28,206 bases of DNA from assembly GCA_003427395.1 (NCBI GenBank), contig BFEA01000477.1:894349-922554 (forward strand). Direction: 5' to 3'. The DNA is from Chara braunii (taxonomy: Eukaryota > Streptophyta > Charophyceae > Charales > Characeae). Shown here piece by piece: positions 11,463 through 20,885 of the stretch; within the stretch, counting starts at the first letter, position 1; each line of letters opens with the position of its first letter. A model generated the notes under the pieces. That model made no database searches. It saw only the letters and a list, made by a program, of their open reading frames with translations, and was not told the origin of the DNA. Position numbers and translations under genes: made by a program.

Positions 11463-12714
11463 GATTACTATATCTTGATTCGTTAGGATTCTCTTTTAGT
11501 AGGGATGTGACAGGCCATCCAAACTCCAACTGCTGGTTGTTCAGGACCTCTCAGGCGGGAGCAGCGAGTGACATGCGTTGTTGTCCTTTACTTCAGCGAA
11601 GAGTAGGCGCCCCCTCCCCGGGATCCCTCACAACCTTCGGCGCTGTTGCCGGGGAGGGGACTGCACCCGCAGGGCCTCTGCCTTCCCCTATCAGACGAGG
11701 GTACATAAGTTGATTAGCTGATTATTTTTATTTATTTATTCTTATAATTTATTAGGATTTTTTTGTGGATAACTCCTGATCCGTGGGGTTTTTGCGCCAG
11801 CCACCTCCAAATCAACGTTGATCCTCTCGTCGAAAAAAAAAGTTTGAGACCTTTGGCAACCGAAACTAACAGCTAGATTTTGAGATATTTAATTTTCTTT
11901 ATTAATATTATTATTATTTAAAAAATAAAAATATTCTGATATTTTATTTTCTTGTTTTATTTTAATTACTGGAAATTGGTGTGAAATTTTGGGCAGCTCG
12001 CTTAAAGCAAAGTTGGGAAAAATAGATATCGCTTGTGAAGGGAACAAAGCCCAACAACGCCTAATAATCTAAAATAAATAAAAAAATAATTAATTTCTTG
12101 GTTAATTTATTTAAATACTAAAAAGACAATAATAAAAAAAATTAATCAGGTAAGTTTTTTTCTTGAACCTCCAAGGTTGACTACGAAAAATTCCCACAAT
12201 AAAAAAAGGCTAACGACGCGCGTGCAGTTGCGCGCAAAACTTTAAACCCCAACTAGGGAAACCCCTAGTGACGAAAATATATAAAAGATTATTTTAGGGT
12301 TTATTCTTTTTTTAACTACCAAACCGTGCAATTTTGGAAGATAAACTTGGCGATCAAAGTTGTACGGTTTAATCGGTAAAAACATTTGGGGTTCTTCGCT
12401 GGTGAAGCCAGCGGTGTATATTTTGGTTAAGAGAATTAAATAATTTTTGCAAAAAAATAAATAAATAAATTAAAAACCATCTAAATTTCGAATTAAAACT
12501 TTAAACGAGTTTTTGTGGTGCGCGTAGGGAGCTTCTCTGCGTGACGCCGACATACAGTATAGGCGAGAAAAACTTAAACGAGAATAAATTATTTACATTT
12601 TATGATTTTAACTAATAAAATTCATAAAATTTAAAATAAATACCAAAAATTAAATAAAATTTATTTTGAGATTTATTTTATATCGTTCTTCTGACCCTTC
12701 ATAGGCAACTTCTA

Positions 12715-12760
12715 TTTTGGGAATTAGTCCCGAACCGATCCCAACAGGGGGAGGGTAAAC
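12715..12760 (+). repeat. 46-bp repeat with G-rich tract, copy 1
   Basis: Matches 13829-13874 at 37 of 46 positions without gaps. The best-conserved part is GATCCCAAC followed by a GGGGGAGGGTA purine tract. Weaker similarity extends about 30 bases upstream and 50 downstream of both copies. Confidence 0.8.
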
Positions 12761-13190
12761 GATGCAAATATTTTCCTAAATTCCTCATAATTCATCTAAA
12801 GTCTCTTTATTTTTTTTATTTTTTTTAATCTTAGTAAAACCAAACCCTAAAGAATTAAAGATCATAAAACTAAATTTAGCTTAATTAAATATATTTTTAT
12901 TAATTTTTACCTGATTAATTTTTAAAAATTACTAAGAAAATCGAAATAAAGGCTTAAACAACTGGTAAAACGTTCCAATCTTACTGTGTGATCAGTCTTA
13001 TTCAGCTAAAAAGTTAGGAATCAAAAAGAAGAATTTATCCAAATGTTATCAATGTTTAGTTAAATAATTTCTATATAAAAAAAAAAAAATTGAAACAAAG
13101 GCCTAAAAAGTTTTAAATTTACACTAAGTTTTTATGTATATTTCAACTTATTACTCTCAAGGTTCGGAGAGCATAGAAACAAATTAACCT

Positions 13191-13200
13191 ACTTAAAACC
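13191..13200. repeat. Target-site duplication, left copy
   Basis: ACTTAAAACC immediately precedes the small transposon and is repeated exactly at 13582-13591 on its other side. Confidence 0.8.
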
Positions 13201-13239
13201 TGTGTAGCACACCGAACATTTTCAGCGCCCCACTGAGCA

Positions 13240-13288
13240 GCCGAGCATGTTCGTTTGCTCGGCCGGGCGGGAACCGAACATGTTCGGC
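13240..13288. repeat. Left subterminal hairpin of the 381-bp element
   Basis: Arms 13240-13253 and 13275-13288 pair at 13 of 14 positions (GCCGAGCATGTTCG against CGAACATGTTCGGC) around a GC-rich 21-base loop. Confidence 0.88.
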
Positions 13289-13327
13289 AAAACGCAAATT
13301 AGGGGGTTGTCGAGCGCGTCCTCTTGC

Positions 13328-13420
13328 GTGTGTGGTGTTTGGGGTGTGTGTGGGGTGTGTGTGGTGTGTGTGTGGGATGTGTGTATGTGCATGTGTATCG
13401 TGTGTGTGCGTGTGTATGTT
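13328..13420. repeat. Imperfect (GT)n microsatellite
   Basis: TG-rich repeat with interruptions inside the 381-bp element. It yields a meaningless Thr-His repeat frame on the minus strand. Confidence 0.93.
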
Positions 13421-13539
13421 CAAGAGTGATGAGCAATGCCCCCAGGGCCCCCCAACCCATGTATATATAAAAATATAATAAAAATAATAAAAATGTTCGG
13501 GCTTGGTCTATTTTGGGCCACGTTCGGGCTCGGTACGGA

Positions 13540-13570
13540 GCGTTCGGGTTCGGTCACCGAGCCCGAACGC
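13540..13570. repeat. Right subterminal hairpin of the 381-bp element
   Basis: Arms 13540-13554 and 13556-13570 pair at 14 of 15 positions around one base. The arm CGTTCGGGCTCGGT also occurs directly repeated at 13521-13534, an exact complement of 13556-13569. Confidence 0.9.
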
Positions 13571-13581
13571 GATGCTACGCA

Positions 13582-13591
13582 ACTTAAAACC
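13582..13591. repeat. Target-site duplication, right copy
   Basis: ACTTAAAACC, identical to 13191-13200. Confidence 0.8.
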
Positions 13592-13828
13592 TAATTTATT
13601 GATAATTAATTCATATTTTGTTTTTAAAAAGCTAATTAAAGAGTTAAAAATCTATAAATAAGCCTGTTCTAAACACAAATTAAATTTATGAACCCTATAA
13701 GAAAGAGGCGCGTGTGTGGGATTAAAAACATGAAACCTCTCGAATAGAGCTCATGCCTTCTACTTGAGGGAATTCAAAGAAGGCATGTAGACTCCGTTTG
13801 AGCCCAGAGTCACAATAAGCAGTCTTTA

Positions 13829-13874
13829 TTTTGGGACTTGTCCCAAACCCGATCCCAACGGGGGGAGGGTAGAC
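13829..13874 (+). repeat. 46-bp repeat with G-rich tract, copy 2
   Basis: Partner of 12715-12760, 1.1 kb away. Its G-rich run GGGGGGAGGG resembles a polypurine tract, but no LTR follows. The minus-strand open frame over it (13722-14057) has no known domain. Confidence 0.8.
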
Positions 13875-13931
13875 ACTACTAAATGTTTTCCGCTTTTCTC
13901 GCCCTTTTCTACCCCTAAGCCTCTTTAGTCC

Positions 13932-14226
13932 CATGCGCTGTGAAAGAGACCAGCTTGGGTGGATGTGGCCTCCGGCGGCAGTAGAAGAGTACCGGGTAAC
14001 CAGGGAATGGTCATATGAGCCCCCCGAGCTAGTGGAAGGAGACTTGGTTGAGTTCACTCTGTCGGCGGGACCTCATGTTGATATGACGGATACTACGCTT
14101 GGAGGTCCATAGTTTTATGGAGTAAAGTTTGACTGTGGATGTATTATGAGCTGAAAAGCAAACACGATCATCGAGGCAGGACCGTCAAAGGAACTGGTTG
14201 GGGGGAAATAAAGGCCTACCTGTACC

Positions 14227-14257
<31 letters not shown>

Positions 14258-15394
14258 TCCAATCTATTCGTGGAGAGCATCACGTGCTGGGAACCGGGCC
14301 CAGCGTCCCTTATAATGGAAATACATTAATGATTGACAAGTGATGAAAATTTAGGATGATTGAGGATCATTTTGGATGATTTAGGATGTCAGAGTGGGTG
14401 ATTGAGGTCATGAAAAAAAGCTAGATGATGACTAATTGGAAAAATTGTCTACTCAGCACTGAATTACTATCCTATCCCTAATTTTATGTATCCATTCCAA
14501 ACAACCTATCACAATTGAGCCCGCGCTGTGCACCAATCGGGCCTCTTCCCGGTCTCACACCGCAATTTGGCTCGGTTACAGGGCAGCGCTACCCACCCCA
14601 GCTCCGACTATCGTTGGCCAGATTGTAGCCATTAGTCAAGTTTGCAGATTGCCTTCCTCCCTCGGCAACTCCCGACCTCTATACAAAGCCTCAAACTCCT
14701 ACACAAGCATGTTACAGGGCACTGGCCCAGCGCCGGCTAGCGTCGTTCTGGCGCCAACTCAACCTGGTTATTACACAAGAGGACTCAATTAGGAAATCGG
14801 CTAATCTAGAATGCCAACCAGAAATCAAGGATCTGATAATATCAGAATCTTGATCAACAAATTTTTCTGATGATAAAATTTGACGAGTACCCTAAGATGA
14901 TCACAAAGATGATGGATAATGATGACGACGCTGATGATTATTTCTCTCCACCCCTCCCCTTCTTCCATGTATTATCCTCCTCTCCCCTCATTTCCTCTTC
15001 TCCTCTCGCTGCCTCCGCTGAGCCGAACCCCACTATCAACATGAAGTTCCTATCAGCCCCAACGAGAGAGAGAACCTCCCCATTCCCTTCTACCTTGAGG
15101 TAACCAGTTCCCCCAAAAGGTGTACCTCAAAACTAATACTCTGACCTAGTCTGCCTCCGACAGGAGATAATGCGCCCCCATACATATCTCCCAGCCCCAG
15201 CCCAGGTCAGATCCAATCAATTGCATCTACTCCCTGGAGGGCAATCACCTCCCACCTTGTGTTACCCATGCGGAGTAGCGATCCCTTCCTGACCAACCTA
15301 CCTACCAACTAGACCATAAACTATCTGGGAGATGAGAATATAATCACAAACACAGAGATGACTACTGATTGATGAAAAAAAGAATAACGAAACC
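13932..15394. other. Gene-free stretch with poly(T) and GATGA-rich parts
   Basis: Contains a 24-T run (14227-14250), which could be the poly(A) tail of a minus-strand retroposon, although no target duplication was found. AGGATGATT-like words recur at 14350-14400. The 14860-15330 part is mixed GAT-rich and C-rich, without a gene. Confidence 0.4.
14227..14250 (-). repeat. 24-T homopolymer
   Basis: Uninterrupted T run between CCTACCTGTACC and AAATTGCTCC. It is possibly a minus-strand poly(A) tail. Confidence 0.95.
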
Positions 15395-15443
15395 GTGATG
15401 ATGATGATGATGATGATGATGATTGATGATGAATAATGAAGAT

Positions 15444-15495
<52 letters not shown>

Positions 15496-15556
15496 AAAAA
15501 TTGAGATTGGTAGATGATGATGATGATGATGATGATAATGATGATGATGATGATGA
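15395..15556. repeat. Compound (GAT)n microsatellite
   Basis: Three blocks of TGA/GAT triplets (about 15395-15430, 15441-15494, 15513-15556) with short interruptions. On the minus strand they translate to His or Ile runs, which are artefacts. GATGA-rich DNA continues in degenerate form to about 15960. Confidence 0.96.
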
Positions 15557-16086
15557 AATAAAATTGGCGAAAATAAATAAAGAACGTTGGACTTGCGATA
15601 CCCTAATGACATCGGTGTGGAAGATTGACAACTCACTATTGCTGTAATAAAAATAGAAGATGACGATGATTACGATTTTTACAAAGAAGTCTGGATGATG
15701 ACCATGAAGAAGATAAAAAGAAGATAAATAACATGGATGACGAATTAAAGAAACCGATGATGATTACCACTGGTAACCAAATGAGGATTACAAAAATGAT
15801 GGTGTCCTTGATGAAAAACCCCTGATGAAATAACAATCATGACAATCTTTATGCTCTTGATGGATAACCTGCACAAAACAAAAAACAGACGAAAGCACAT
15901 ATATAGATTGATGATGACCTCCTAGCCGCTCTCTTGATGATGCTCTCCAAGTGACACTGTGATGATTCTTCAAGTAGGACCAACGTTCTCCGCACTTTGG
16001 TCTCCACGGGGCTGGCTCTACTTTCCTCCACCGACATCGACTTTCGTCAACTCGCATGAGCTCTCCAGCCTCTTTAAAGGTCTTGG
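15557..16086. other. Degenerate GATGA-rich non-coding DNA
   Basis: Scattered TGATGA words look like a decayed extension of the neighbouring microsatellite. No gene is recognised. Confidence 0.4.
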
Positions 16087-16360
16087 CTATGAACAGGGGA
16101 TTCGTGAAAACCTCACAATTGGAGAAAACCTAGCATTTCTTATAGAATGAAAAAGTAAAAGTCAAACTGTTATTTTTAACACAAAAAGCGAGCATTTTTA
16201 ATTGTTTTGCGATAAAGGAGGAAAAAAATCAGGTGAAAAGTCTAGCGTTCCTCAAAATGTGCAAGAAAACCAAAAAAACAAAGTTCAAACAGGGTAATTT
16301 TTAAGGATGACAAGGCAAACTTGAAAGATGTAAGAAAAAACGTATTTTGGTGAACACTCA

Positions 16361-16375
16361 TTTATAGGACTATAA
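16361..16375. repeat. TTATAGGACTATAA palindromic motif, copy 1
   Basis: TTATAG-GA-CTATAA is a perfect 6-bp inverted repeat with a 2-base centre. Copies lie at 16361-16375, 16421-16435 (both preceded by one more T) and 16710-16723, within imperfect units of about 60 bases. Confidence 0.9.
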
Positions 16376-16420
16376 GTAAGTTTTCGCAGTTCGGTAAAAA
16401 CCAATCTCTTCACAAAATAA

Positions 16421-16435
16421 TTTATAGGACTATAA
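16421..16435. repeat. TTATAGGACTATAA palindromic motif, copy 2
   Basis: Exactly 60 bases after copy 1. It is preceded by a GTTCGGTAAAAACC string that resembles the sequence before copy 3. Confidence 0.9.
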
Positions 16436-16709
16436 ATCACTTTTGAACTTAACAACAAAACGCTTATCAAAAAATATATGTCATTGAAAATAAGAATACA
16501 AACAACTTTTGCCTCGGAGACACCTTGAAATTATTAGCCAAACACGAGTTTTAAAAATAAAAATATAGGGAAAAAAATTAAAACAAACAATAAAAAATAA
16601 TATATTCGCCCATGTATGGGAAACTATGTTCAAGCGAACGCATTCACGAACAGGAGAATATGTTTGCGGGTTCGGAAAACCCCCAAATAAATTCATTGTG
16701 CTACACATC

Positions 16710-16723
16710 TTATAGGACTATAA
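16710..16723. repeat. TTATAGGACTATAA palindromic motif, copy 3
   Basis: Third copy, preceded about 40 bases upstream by GGGTTCGGAAAACCC, resembling the unit before copy 2. Confidence 0.9.
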
Positions 16724-17261
16724 ACACAATTTTTTTGAATAACAAAAAATCAGCATATTTCAGTTCTTGAACCTACGGTGCTTCACCAGGTCGTGATTTT
16801 CTATAAAAAAACCCGTTTTTTTCCTCGCCTCCTCCAGTAGTTCTGAAATTAATTTTCTGTTCTTTTTTTTGCGGATGTTTCACTTCACGTAGAATTTTAT
16901 TTCTGGAGGAGACCTGAAAAACGCACTATCATAATCTTGAATAAATTTCGTGCAAACCTAACAATTTGTTTTGTTAGGTTTTCACGAATCCTATGTTTAT
17001 GGATTAATTCATGTGAAAAACACATGGAAAATGTTCAAACAACAGTTGTCGCTACCATTCTCCCTTTTCCTCTGTGCCTCAGATCAGATGCCACGTCAGC
17101 CTGTGACGTAGTAATGACCCAGCGCCTCTGGATGCCGCGCATGCGTCAAGCGCTAACCCCCATGTACTTCACAACATCACAACACTCTCGCACCAGCGCC
17201 TCCCTCCCGTCGGCTGCACGCACTGCGCCACGTGTTTGCTAGCATGTTACTAGTCCCCACA

Positions 17262-17411
17262 AGCCAGCACCTCGCCAGTCGCAAGTCACCAGCGCCCCAC
17301 CACTCACCTGTTGCCAATGCCTCGCCCCCCGCCAGCAGCCAGCGCCTCGCTGCACTCGCACAGCCAGCGCCTCGCCACCTTTGACCAGCCAGTGCCTCGG
17401 CTGCAAGCAAC
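17262..17411. repeat. 25-bp minisatellite, six units
   Basis: Six tandem units of 24-26 bases begin near 17262, 17288, 17313, 17337, 17362 and 17387, each opening with a variant of AGCCAGCGCCTCGCC. A diverged unit may precede at about 17193. Twenty-five is not a multiple of three, so the repeats do not preserve a frame. Minus-strand frames over them are artefacts. Confidence 0.9.
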
Positions 17412-17414
17412 CGA

Positions 17415-17551
17415 CATGCCACCATCCGCGTGCCGTGGTGGCATGGCTCCCGCCAGCCATAGCGCTAGTGCTAGCGCTAACGCGCGCCCCCCACAAAAGC
17501 CGATCAAGGCCTACCTCTACCTAAGTCCAGAGGTGGCAAAAAAAGCCACCT
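17415..17551. repeat. Cluster of three perfect hairpins
   Basis: CATGCCACCA/TGGTGGCATG (17415-17424, 17436-17445), AGCGCTAG/CTAGCGCT (17461-17478) and AGGTGGC/GCCACCT with an A7 loop (17531-17551). They lie between the minisatellite and the first coding-like sequence of the 17.5-27.5 kb block. Confidence 0.85.
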
Positions 17552-18346
17552 TGACCCTTGTCACGTGGCAGGCGTGTAGGCTCCTAGGTTGGGTGAAGAG
17601 GTATCTCGAGGAGGAGATATCAACCTTCAGATTGGAGGAGGAACAAGTGGCCGATGTGTTTAGTTATTTCGAGAGAGCTCCGCATTGTAGGAGACGGTTT
17701 TTTTCCGCACTCACACAGGAGTTTGAGGATCGTCATCCCTTCGTTCGTCATGGATTCGTTGTTTGGAGGCATAAGACGCTTAGTAGAGTCTTACCTCGCT
17801 GCAGAGGAGCTCAACCTCTTCGCTAGGACTGATACAGGTTCACATTATATAAAATACTCCTTAGTGACAGGAGGACTGCGCTGGGATGAGGATAAGGTGC
17901 AACTCATCGAGCTGATTTGGGCGATAGTGCCGACCAACTATAGAGATTAGTCGAGTTCTTAGGCATCGGAGTGAAGGCACCCTCCGCCGTTGTATGTATG
18001 GGATCTCTTAGATAGGGAGCTAAGAGTGGGACCAGAGTACGTAAGCTCGATAGGGCGATTATTCTCTGACGACTGGGATGCGTGGTGGAGCGATGCCCTC
18101 ATATCACCGCATTTGTTGAGCATGTACTATTAGAGGATAGGAGGGCCGGGCTACACACCGATTGAGGAGATCCCGGACGACGACTCGGAGGCGTGGGAGC
18201 CAGATTGGGTAGATGCTGACAAGGAGGACATCGACTCAAAGACTGAGTCGGAGGATGAGCCAGACTCGGATCAAGAGAGCCTAGACGATGTGGAGGGGCC
18301 CGAGACAGTGTCGATTGACTTCCCGAGGATAGTGATTGGGTTTTAG
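17500..18346 (+). pseudogene. Unrecognised degenerate protein with acidic C-terminus
   Basis: I do not recognise this. One frame is open to 17826 (residues such as LGWVKRYLEEEISTF). From about 17750 another frame takes over and runs to the TAG at 18344-18346, with stops at 17948, 17960, 17969 and 18131. Together they would give roughly 280 residues. The last 60-70 are very acidic (Asp/Glu with Trp, for example EAWEPDWVDADKEDIDS), resembling an acidic tail and not random translation. Codons are GAG/GAC-rich like the rest of the 17.5-27.5 kb block, which suggests it belongs to the same element. It could be an additional upstream ORF of element 2 or part of an older insertion. Confidence 0.45.
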
Positions 18347-18494
18347 GGCTTAGGTGCTTCGGGCGTGACATGTCGGTAAGACGTAAGCCGGATGGGGGGA
18401 TGAGGAGCGACTCGAGCGTGTGATGGGCGTACCTGCTGCAACGCGACTCTGACTCCTATAGGACAAAGAAATGGATAAGGCCTAGAAAAACTGC

Positions 18495-19148
18495 ATGAGG
18501 GTTCGGTATTCCTCTACTGGTACGTCTAGACGAGAGTGTGAGGGCTCATATCAGATACACGAGGACCTTATTAGCAAACGACATATATCGTGGAAAGTAA
18601 TCTTGGAGACTAGGAGAACGAGCGGTAGTCGGCAGGTTGAGGCCATAGGCCATCTGATATTCGATCGATCTCAGGAAGTAAAGCTAGGGTTAACGTTGGT
18701 CGGTGTTAGAAGGCAGTGGTGGAGATATGAAGCTCTGGCGGGACTGATCCTAAGTCGGAAGCTGAGCTGCTCATTGACAAACCAGAGCCTGGTACTCATA
18801 GTGTCCGTGCCTCCTACACCGCAAGTCTACCGTATAGAGGGCTGTAGGTGGACTTTACCCACATTTGTGATAGATGAGGTGTATCGAGGCGTCGACAACC
18901 TGAGTAGAGCGGTCGACGAGACAGTGTATGCTCTCAGATTGGGGTTAGAACCTCGATTTAGGGAGACATACTTCGGCGTTTGTGCACGGTGGGGACGTTT
19001 CGACTACGAGACTGTGAGGGACCTGATCAACGTGACCTGTTGGATGGATTGTCTGACAGGGGTTGATATAGTTGCGTACTGTCGACGACGGGAAGAGGAT
19101 AAATATATCGGACAAGAGGAGCTAAGACATCTATATGAGAGCGATTAG
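18495..19148 (+). CDS. Hypothetical protein, 217 aa, unrecognised
   Basis: This is the longest clean frame in the 5' half of the block: ATG at 18495 and TAG at 19146. The protein is mixed in character, Arg-rich at the N-terminus and with several Trp. The C-terminal part (for example RGVDNLSRAVDETVYALRLG, then a Cys/Trp-containing stretch and an Arg/Glu-rich end) looks like a folded, partly helical protein. I see no catalytic motif, signal peptide or membrane segment. Continuation sequence in other frames follows directly, so the frame is probably a surviving piece of a longer degenerate protein and not a complete gene. Its place upstream of gag suggests an accessory ORF of element 2. Confidence 0.4.
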   Translation: MRVRYSSTGTSRRECEGSYQIHEDLISKRHISWKVILETRRTSGSRQVEAIGHLIFDRSQEVKLGLTLVGVRRQWWRYEALAGLILSRKLSCSLTNQSLVLIVSVPPTPQVYRIEGCRWTLPTFVIDEVYRGVDNLSRAVDETVYALRLGLEPRFRETYFGVCARWGRFDYETVRDLINVTCWMDCLTGVDIVAYCRRREEDKYIGQEELRHLYESD

Positions 19149-19209
19149 TGGAAGCATGCCAGGTCGAACATCTGTAGGAACCCCTATGCATAGACAACTA
19201 GTAAACTAA

Positions 19210-19437
19210 GGATTTACGGTGACAACTCTACTCAGAGCACACATAGAGGAGAGTCTGACTGAGCAAGAGTGTCTGTGAAGAGCTAGAGAGTTCATCCGGG
19301 AGCACCGGGCGGGAATCCTTGCCTCGATGACCTTACAGACAAAGGTAACTTACAAAGTCATGGTGTGGTCAGCAGGGTATTTGCGGGCAAAGTTATTCTT
19401 CGACGAGACGGTAGCAAAAGCTAGGACTAGGGTATGA
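19210..19437 (+). pseudogene. Continuation of unrecognised coding block
   Basis: A frame different from the 217-codon ORF reads plausible protein (TLLRAHIEESLTEQE, a TGA at about 19276, then AREFIREHRAGILASM and further residues) up to a TGA near 19435. Helix-like, Glu/Arg-rich composition matches neighbouring fragments. No domain is recognised. Confidence 0.35.
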
Positions 19438-19498
19438 GGAGTTGGTTCCCTAGGCTGACATGAAGCATTGTGAGTCAGTGCTATACAAACATAGAGGA

Positions 19499-19590
19499 CG
19501 AGCGTCGTACTCTCTGCGATGGGATCACCAAGGTTCAGCGTCGTCACGGTGGCGTGATATAGATGATAGGAACCCTCGCGTGATCTCGCC
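19499..19590 (+). repeat. Copy of the Arg-rich linker of gag
   Basis: The translated string SYSLRWD, followed about 13 residues on by WRDIDDRNPR, closely matches PYSLRWD and WRSVEDRNPR encoded at 23660-23740 in the nucleocapsid linker of element 2. The two loci are about 4.1 kb apart in the same orientation. This shows that the upstream block and gag share ancestry through a duplication or a nested related copy. Confidence 0.65.
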
Positions 19591-19643
19591 GAAAGAAGTG
19601 TCAAGACGCCCACTTTCCTGCATACGAATGACACCAGCCTTCC

Positions 19644-20885
19644 TTGCCCCAGTTGCTGTACCCGCGCACAGTCTCGCGACGGCTAGCACGAGATGAGCTG
19701 ACATTGCAGGTCTTCTTTAGAGTGAGCTCGGATGAGGATCTAGCGGACCGGGAGTGTGGAGAGCTCGCGAAGGACGTGATACGGGAGCAAAGGTTAGAAG
19801 CATTGAGAGAAGTCACGATGCAGAAATGGATAATCTATAAGGTGGTTGTTTGCATGAGAGGAAGTATGCGAGTCGAGATTGTGCAGGACGAGATGCCTGC
19901 AGAAGAGCGAGCTAGAATGTAAAAGAGATTTGCGGAGACAAGGGAAGATGAGATGTCACGAATGGAAGATGAGTTGGTAAAGAGAGTAAGGGAGCAGATT
20001 ATAGAACCAGTGTTAAAGCGAGTTAAGGAGTTGGCGCAACGCATTCAAGCGTACGGAGTTTGTGAGAGCGAGGGTAAGTTGCGTAGGACAGAAAGAGGAA
20101 CAAAGGAACTAGAAAGGATCTTTAGAGAAGACAAGGAGTTCATCAAGAGGTGGAGGTTTGAGTTTCTTGAGAGGGTGAAGGCGAGAGACCATTGACAGAC
20201 GGAGTGAGGGGAATCGTCTGGATATATAGAGTGGGACGAAAGAAAAGACGGTGATGAGACACATCGATCATGAAAGACGATGAGTATGTGTCAGTTTAGT
20301 AACTACAAGTACTCCCTGCACATAGTTGGGAAGCTAAAAGGGTGTGTCGTCTACGTGGTGATTCAAGTGGATCATCTAGCGAGATTGAGAGTGACTGAGG
20401 AGACGGACGGCATGCGAAGAGCGCTGAAAGAAGTGCGGGGGACTGCACTCTGGGTAGAAGTTGAAGACGGACGCCTAATCAGGTATGTATTGACCACGAC
20501 GTTGTTCGAGGGAGGGGTTTCTATTCGCTCGTGGCATGAAACCCGTAGTAAGATAGAGAGGCTTCTGAAGAAGGAAGGTAGGGAAGCAAGAGAGCTAGCA
20601 AGAGTTATCGTAAATGGAGCAATCCTCAAGACACTCACGACACACAACCAATAGTGACGCGAGATGATAAAGATCCCAGAGGACATAGAGGACTTCGGGG
20701 ATAACGACGACTTCGAAGCCTTCTACCTTGCTCTGCGGGTGTCAACGGAAAGGATGTTAGCAACCCTTGAGTTAACCGCCAGCAAATGCTAGGTGATCTG
20801 TGAGAGTTGGACTGGAGATGAGCCTATCCGAAGAAGAGAAAGCACGAAGGACATGGAAGTTCGCGAGATGGAGTGGACCACGTGA
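19644..20885 (+). pseudogene. Unrecognised long degenerate coiled-coil-like ORF
   Basis: A single frame can be followed for about 1.24 kb with only point stops (19920, 20193, 20208, 20268, 20652, 20655, about 20790 and 20883) and no frameshift. The first third is strongly charged and helical (for example EDELVKRVREQIIEPVLKRV), suggesting a coiled coil. The middle part (20280-20654) is mixed, and the end contains an acidic segment (EDIEDFGDNDDFEAFY). No known domain is visible. One-frame persistence over such a length implies it was once a real protein of at least 400 residues. It lies between the duplicated linker fragment and gag. Confidence 0.5.

Larger units (their letters stand above)
10792..13190. 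other. AT-rich gene-free stretch
   Basis: No genes are recognised. A nested inverted repeat lies at 11403-11462. A short GC-rich island (about 11550-11700) interrupts AT-rich DNA with many A/T homopolymers. Small inverted repeats occur at 12252-12269 (ACTAGGG/CCCTAGT) and 12321-12370 (AAACCGTGCA against TGTACGGTTT, 9 of 10). Confidence 0.4.
13201..13581. mobile_element. 381-bp non-autonomous DNA transposon (MITE-like)
   Basis: The segment is flanked by a perfect 10-bp direct repeat, ACTTAAAACC (13191-13200 and 13582-13591). Its ends are imperfect inverted repeats: TGTGTAGCAC at the left against the complement TGCGTAGCAT at the right, 8 of 10. Inside each end is a strong hairpin with GTTCGG-type words (13240-13288 and 13540-13570), and between them lies a GT-rich microsatellite. 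It encodes no protein. A target-site duplication of about 8-10 bp fits hAT-like or Mutator-like elements, but the short termini do not settle the superfamily. TG...CA ends also resemble an LTR, but a 10-bp duplication argues against that. Confidence 0.75.
16087..17002. mobile_element. 916-bp AT-rich segment bounded by inverted repeats
   Basis: The ends 16087-16113 and 16976-17002 are inverted repeats matching at 23 of 27 positions, with a perfect inner 16 bp (GGATTCGTGAAAACCT at 16098-16113, complement at 16976-16991). The right end abuts a perfect hairpin (AACCTAACAA/TTGTTAGGTT, 16955-16980). The interior is AT-rich, has no credible coding frame and holds three copies of a palindromic motif. 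This fits a non-autonomous inverted-repeat transposon. I found no clear target-site duplication, so a chance or rearranged inverted repeat remains possible. Confidence 0.45.

Noticed and set aside
13193-13423. Minus-strand Thr-His repeat protein
   Set aside because: Translation of the (GT)n tract inside the 381-bp element.
12715-13874. The G-rich repeat pair as two LTRs of one element
   Set aside because: Similarity is short and weak outside the core, and there is no PBS, coding sequence or TG/CA boundary.
13722-14057. 111-codon minus-strand open frame
   Set aside because: It covers a dispersed repeat and has no recognised domain or gene context.
14227-14500. Minus-strand SINE ending at the 24-T run
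   Set aside because: No tRNA-like promoter boxes and no target-site duplication found.
15298-15636. Minus-strand frames with long His or Ile runs
   Set aside because: They are translations of the (GAT)n microsatellite and change identity with frame; no flanking protein signal.
15788-15840. Possible box C/D snoRNA (TGATGA and CTGA words)
   Set aside because: The words belong to decayed GATGA repeats. No proper spacing, terminal stem or paired C'/D' boxes.
17177-17507. Minus-strand Ala/Arg/Trp repeat proteins
   Set aside because: They arise from the 25-bp minisatellite, whose period is not a multiple of three.
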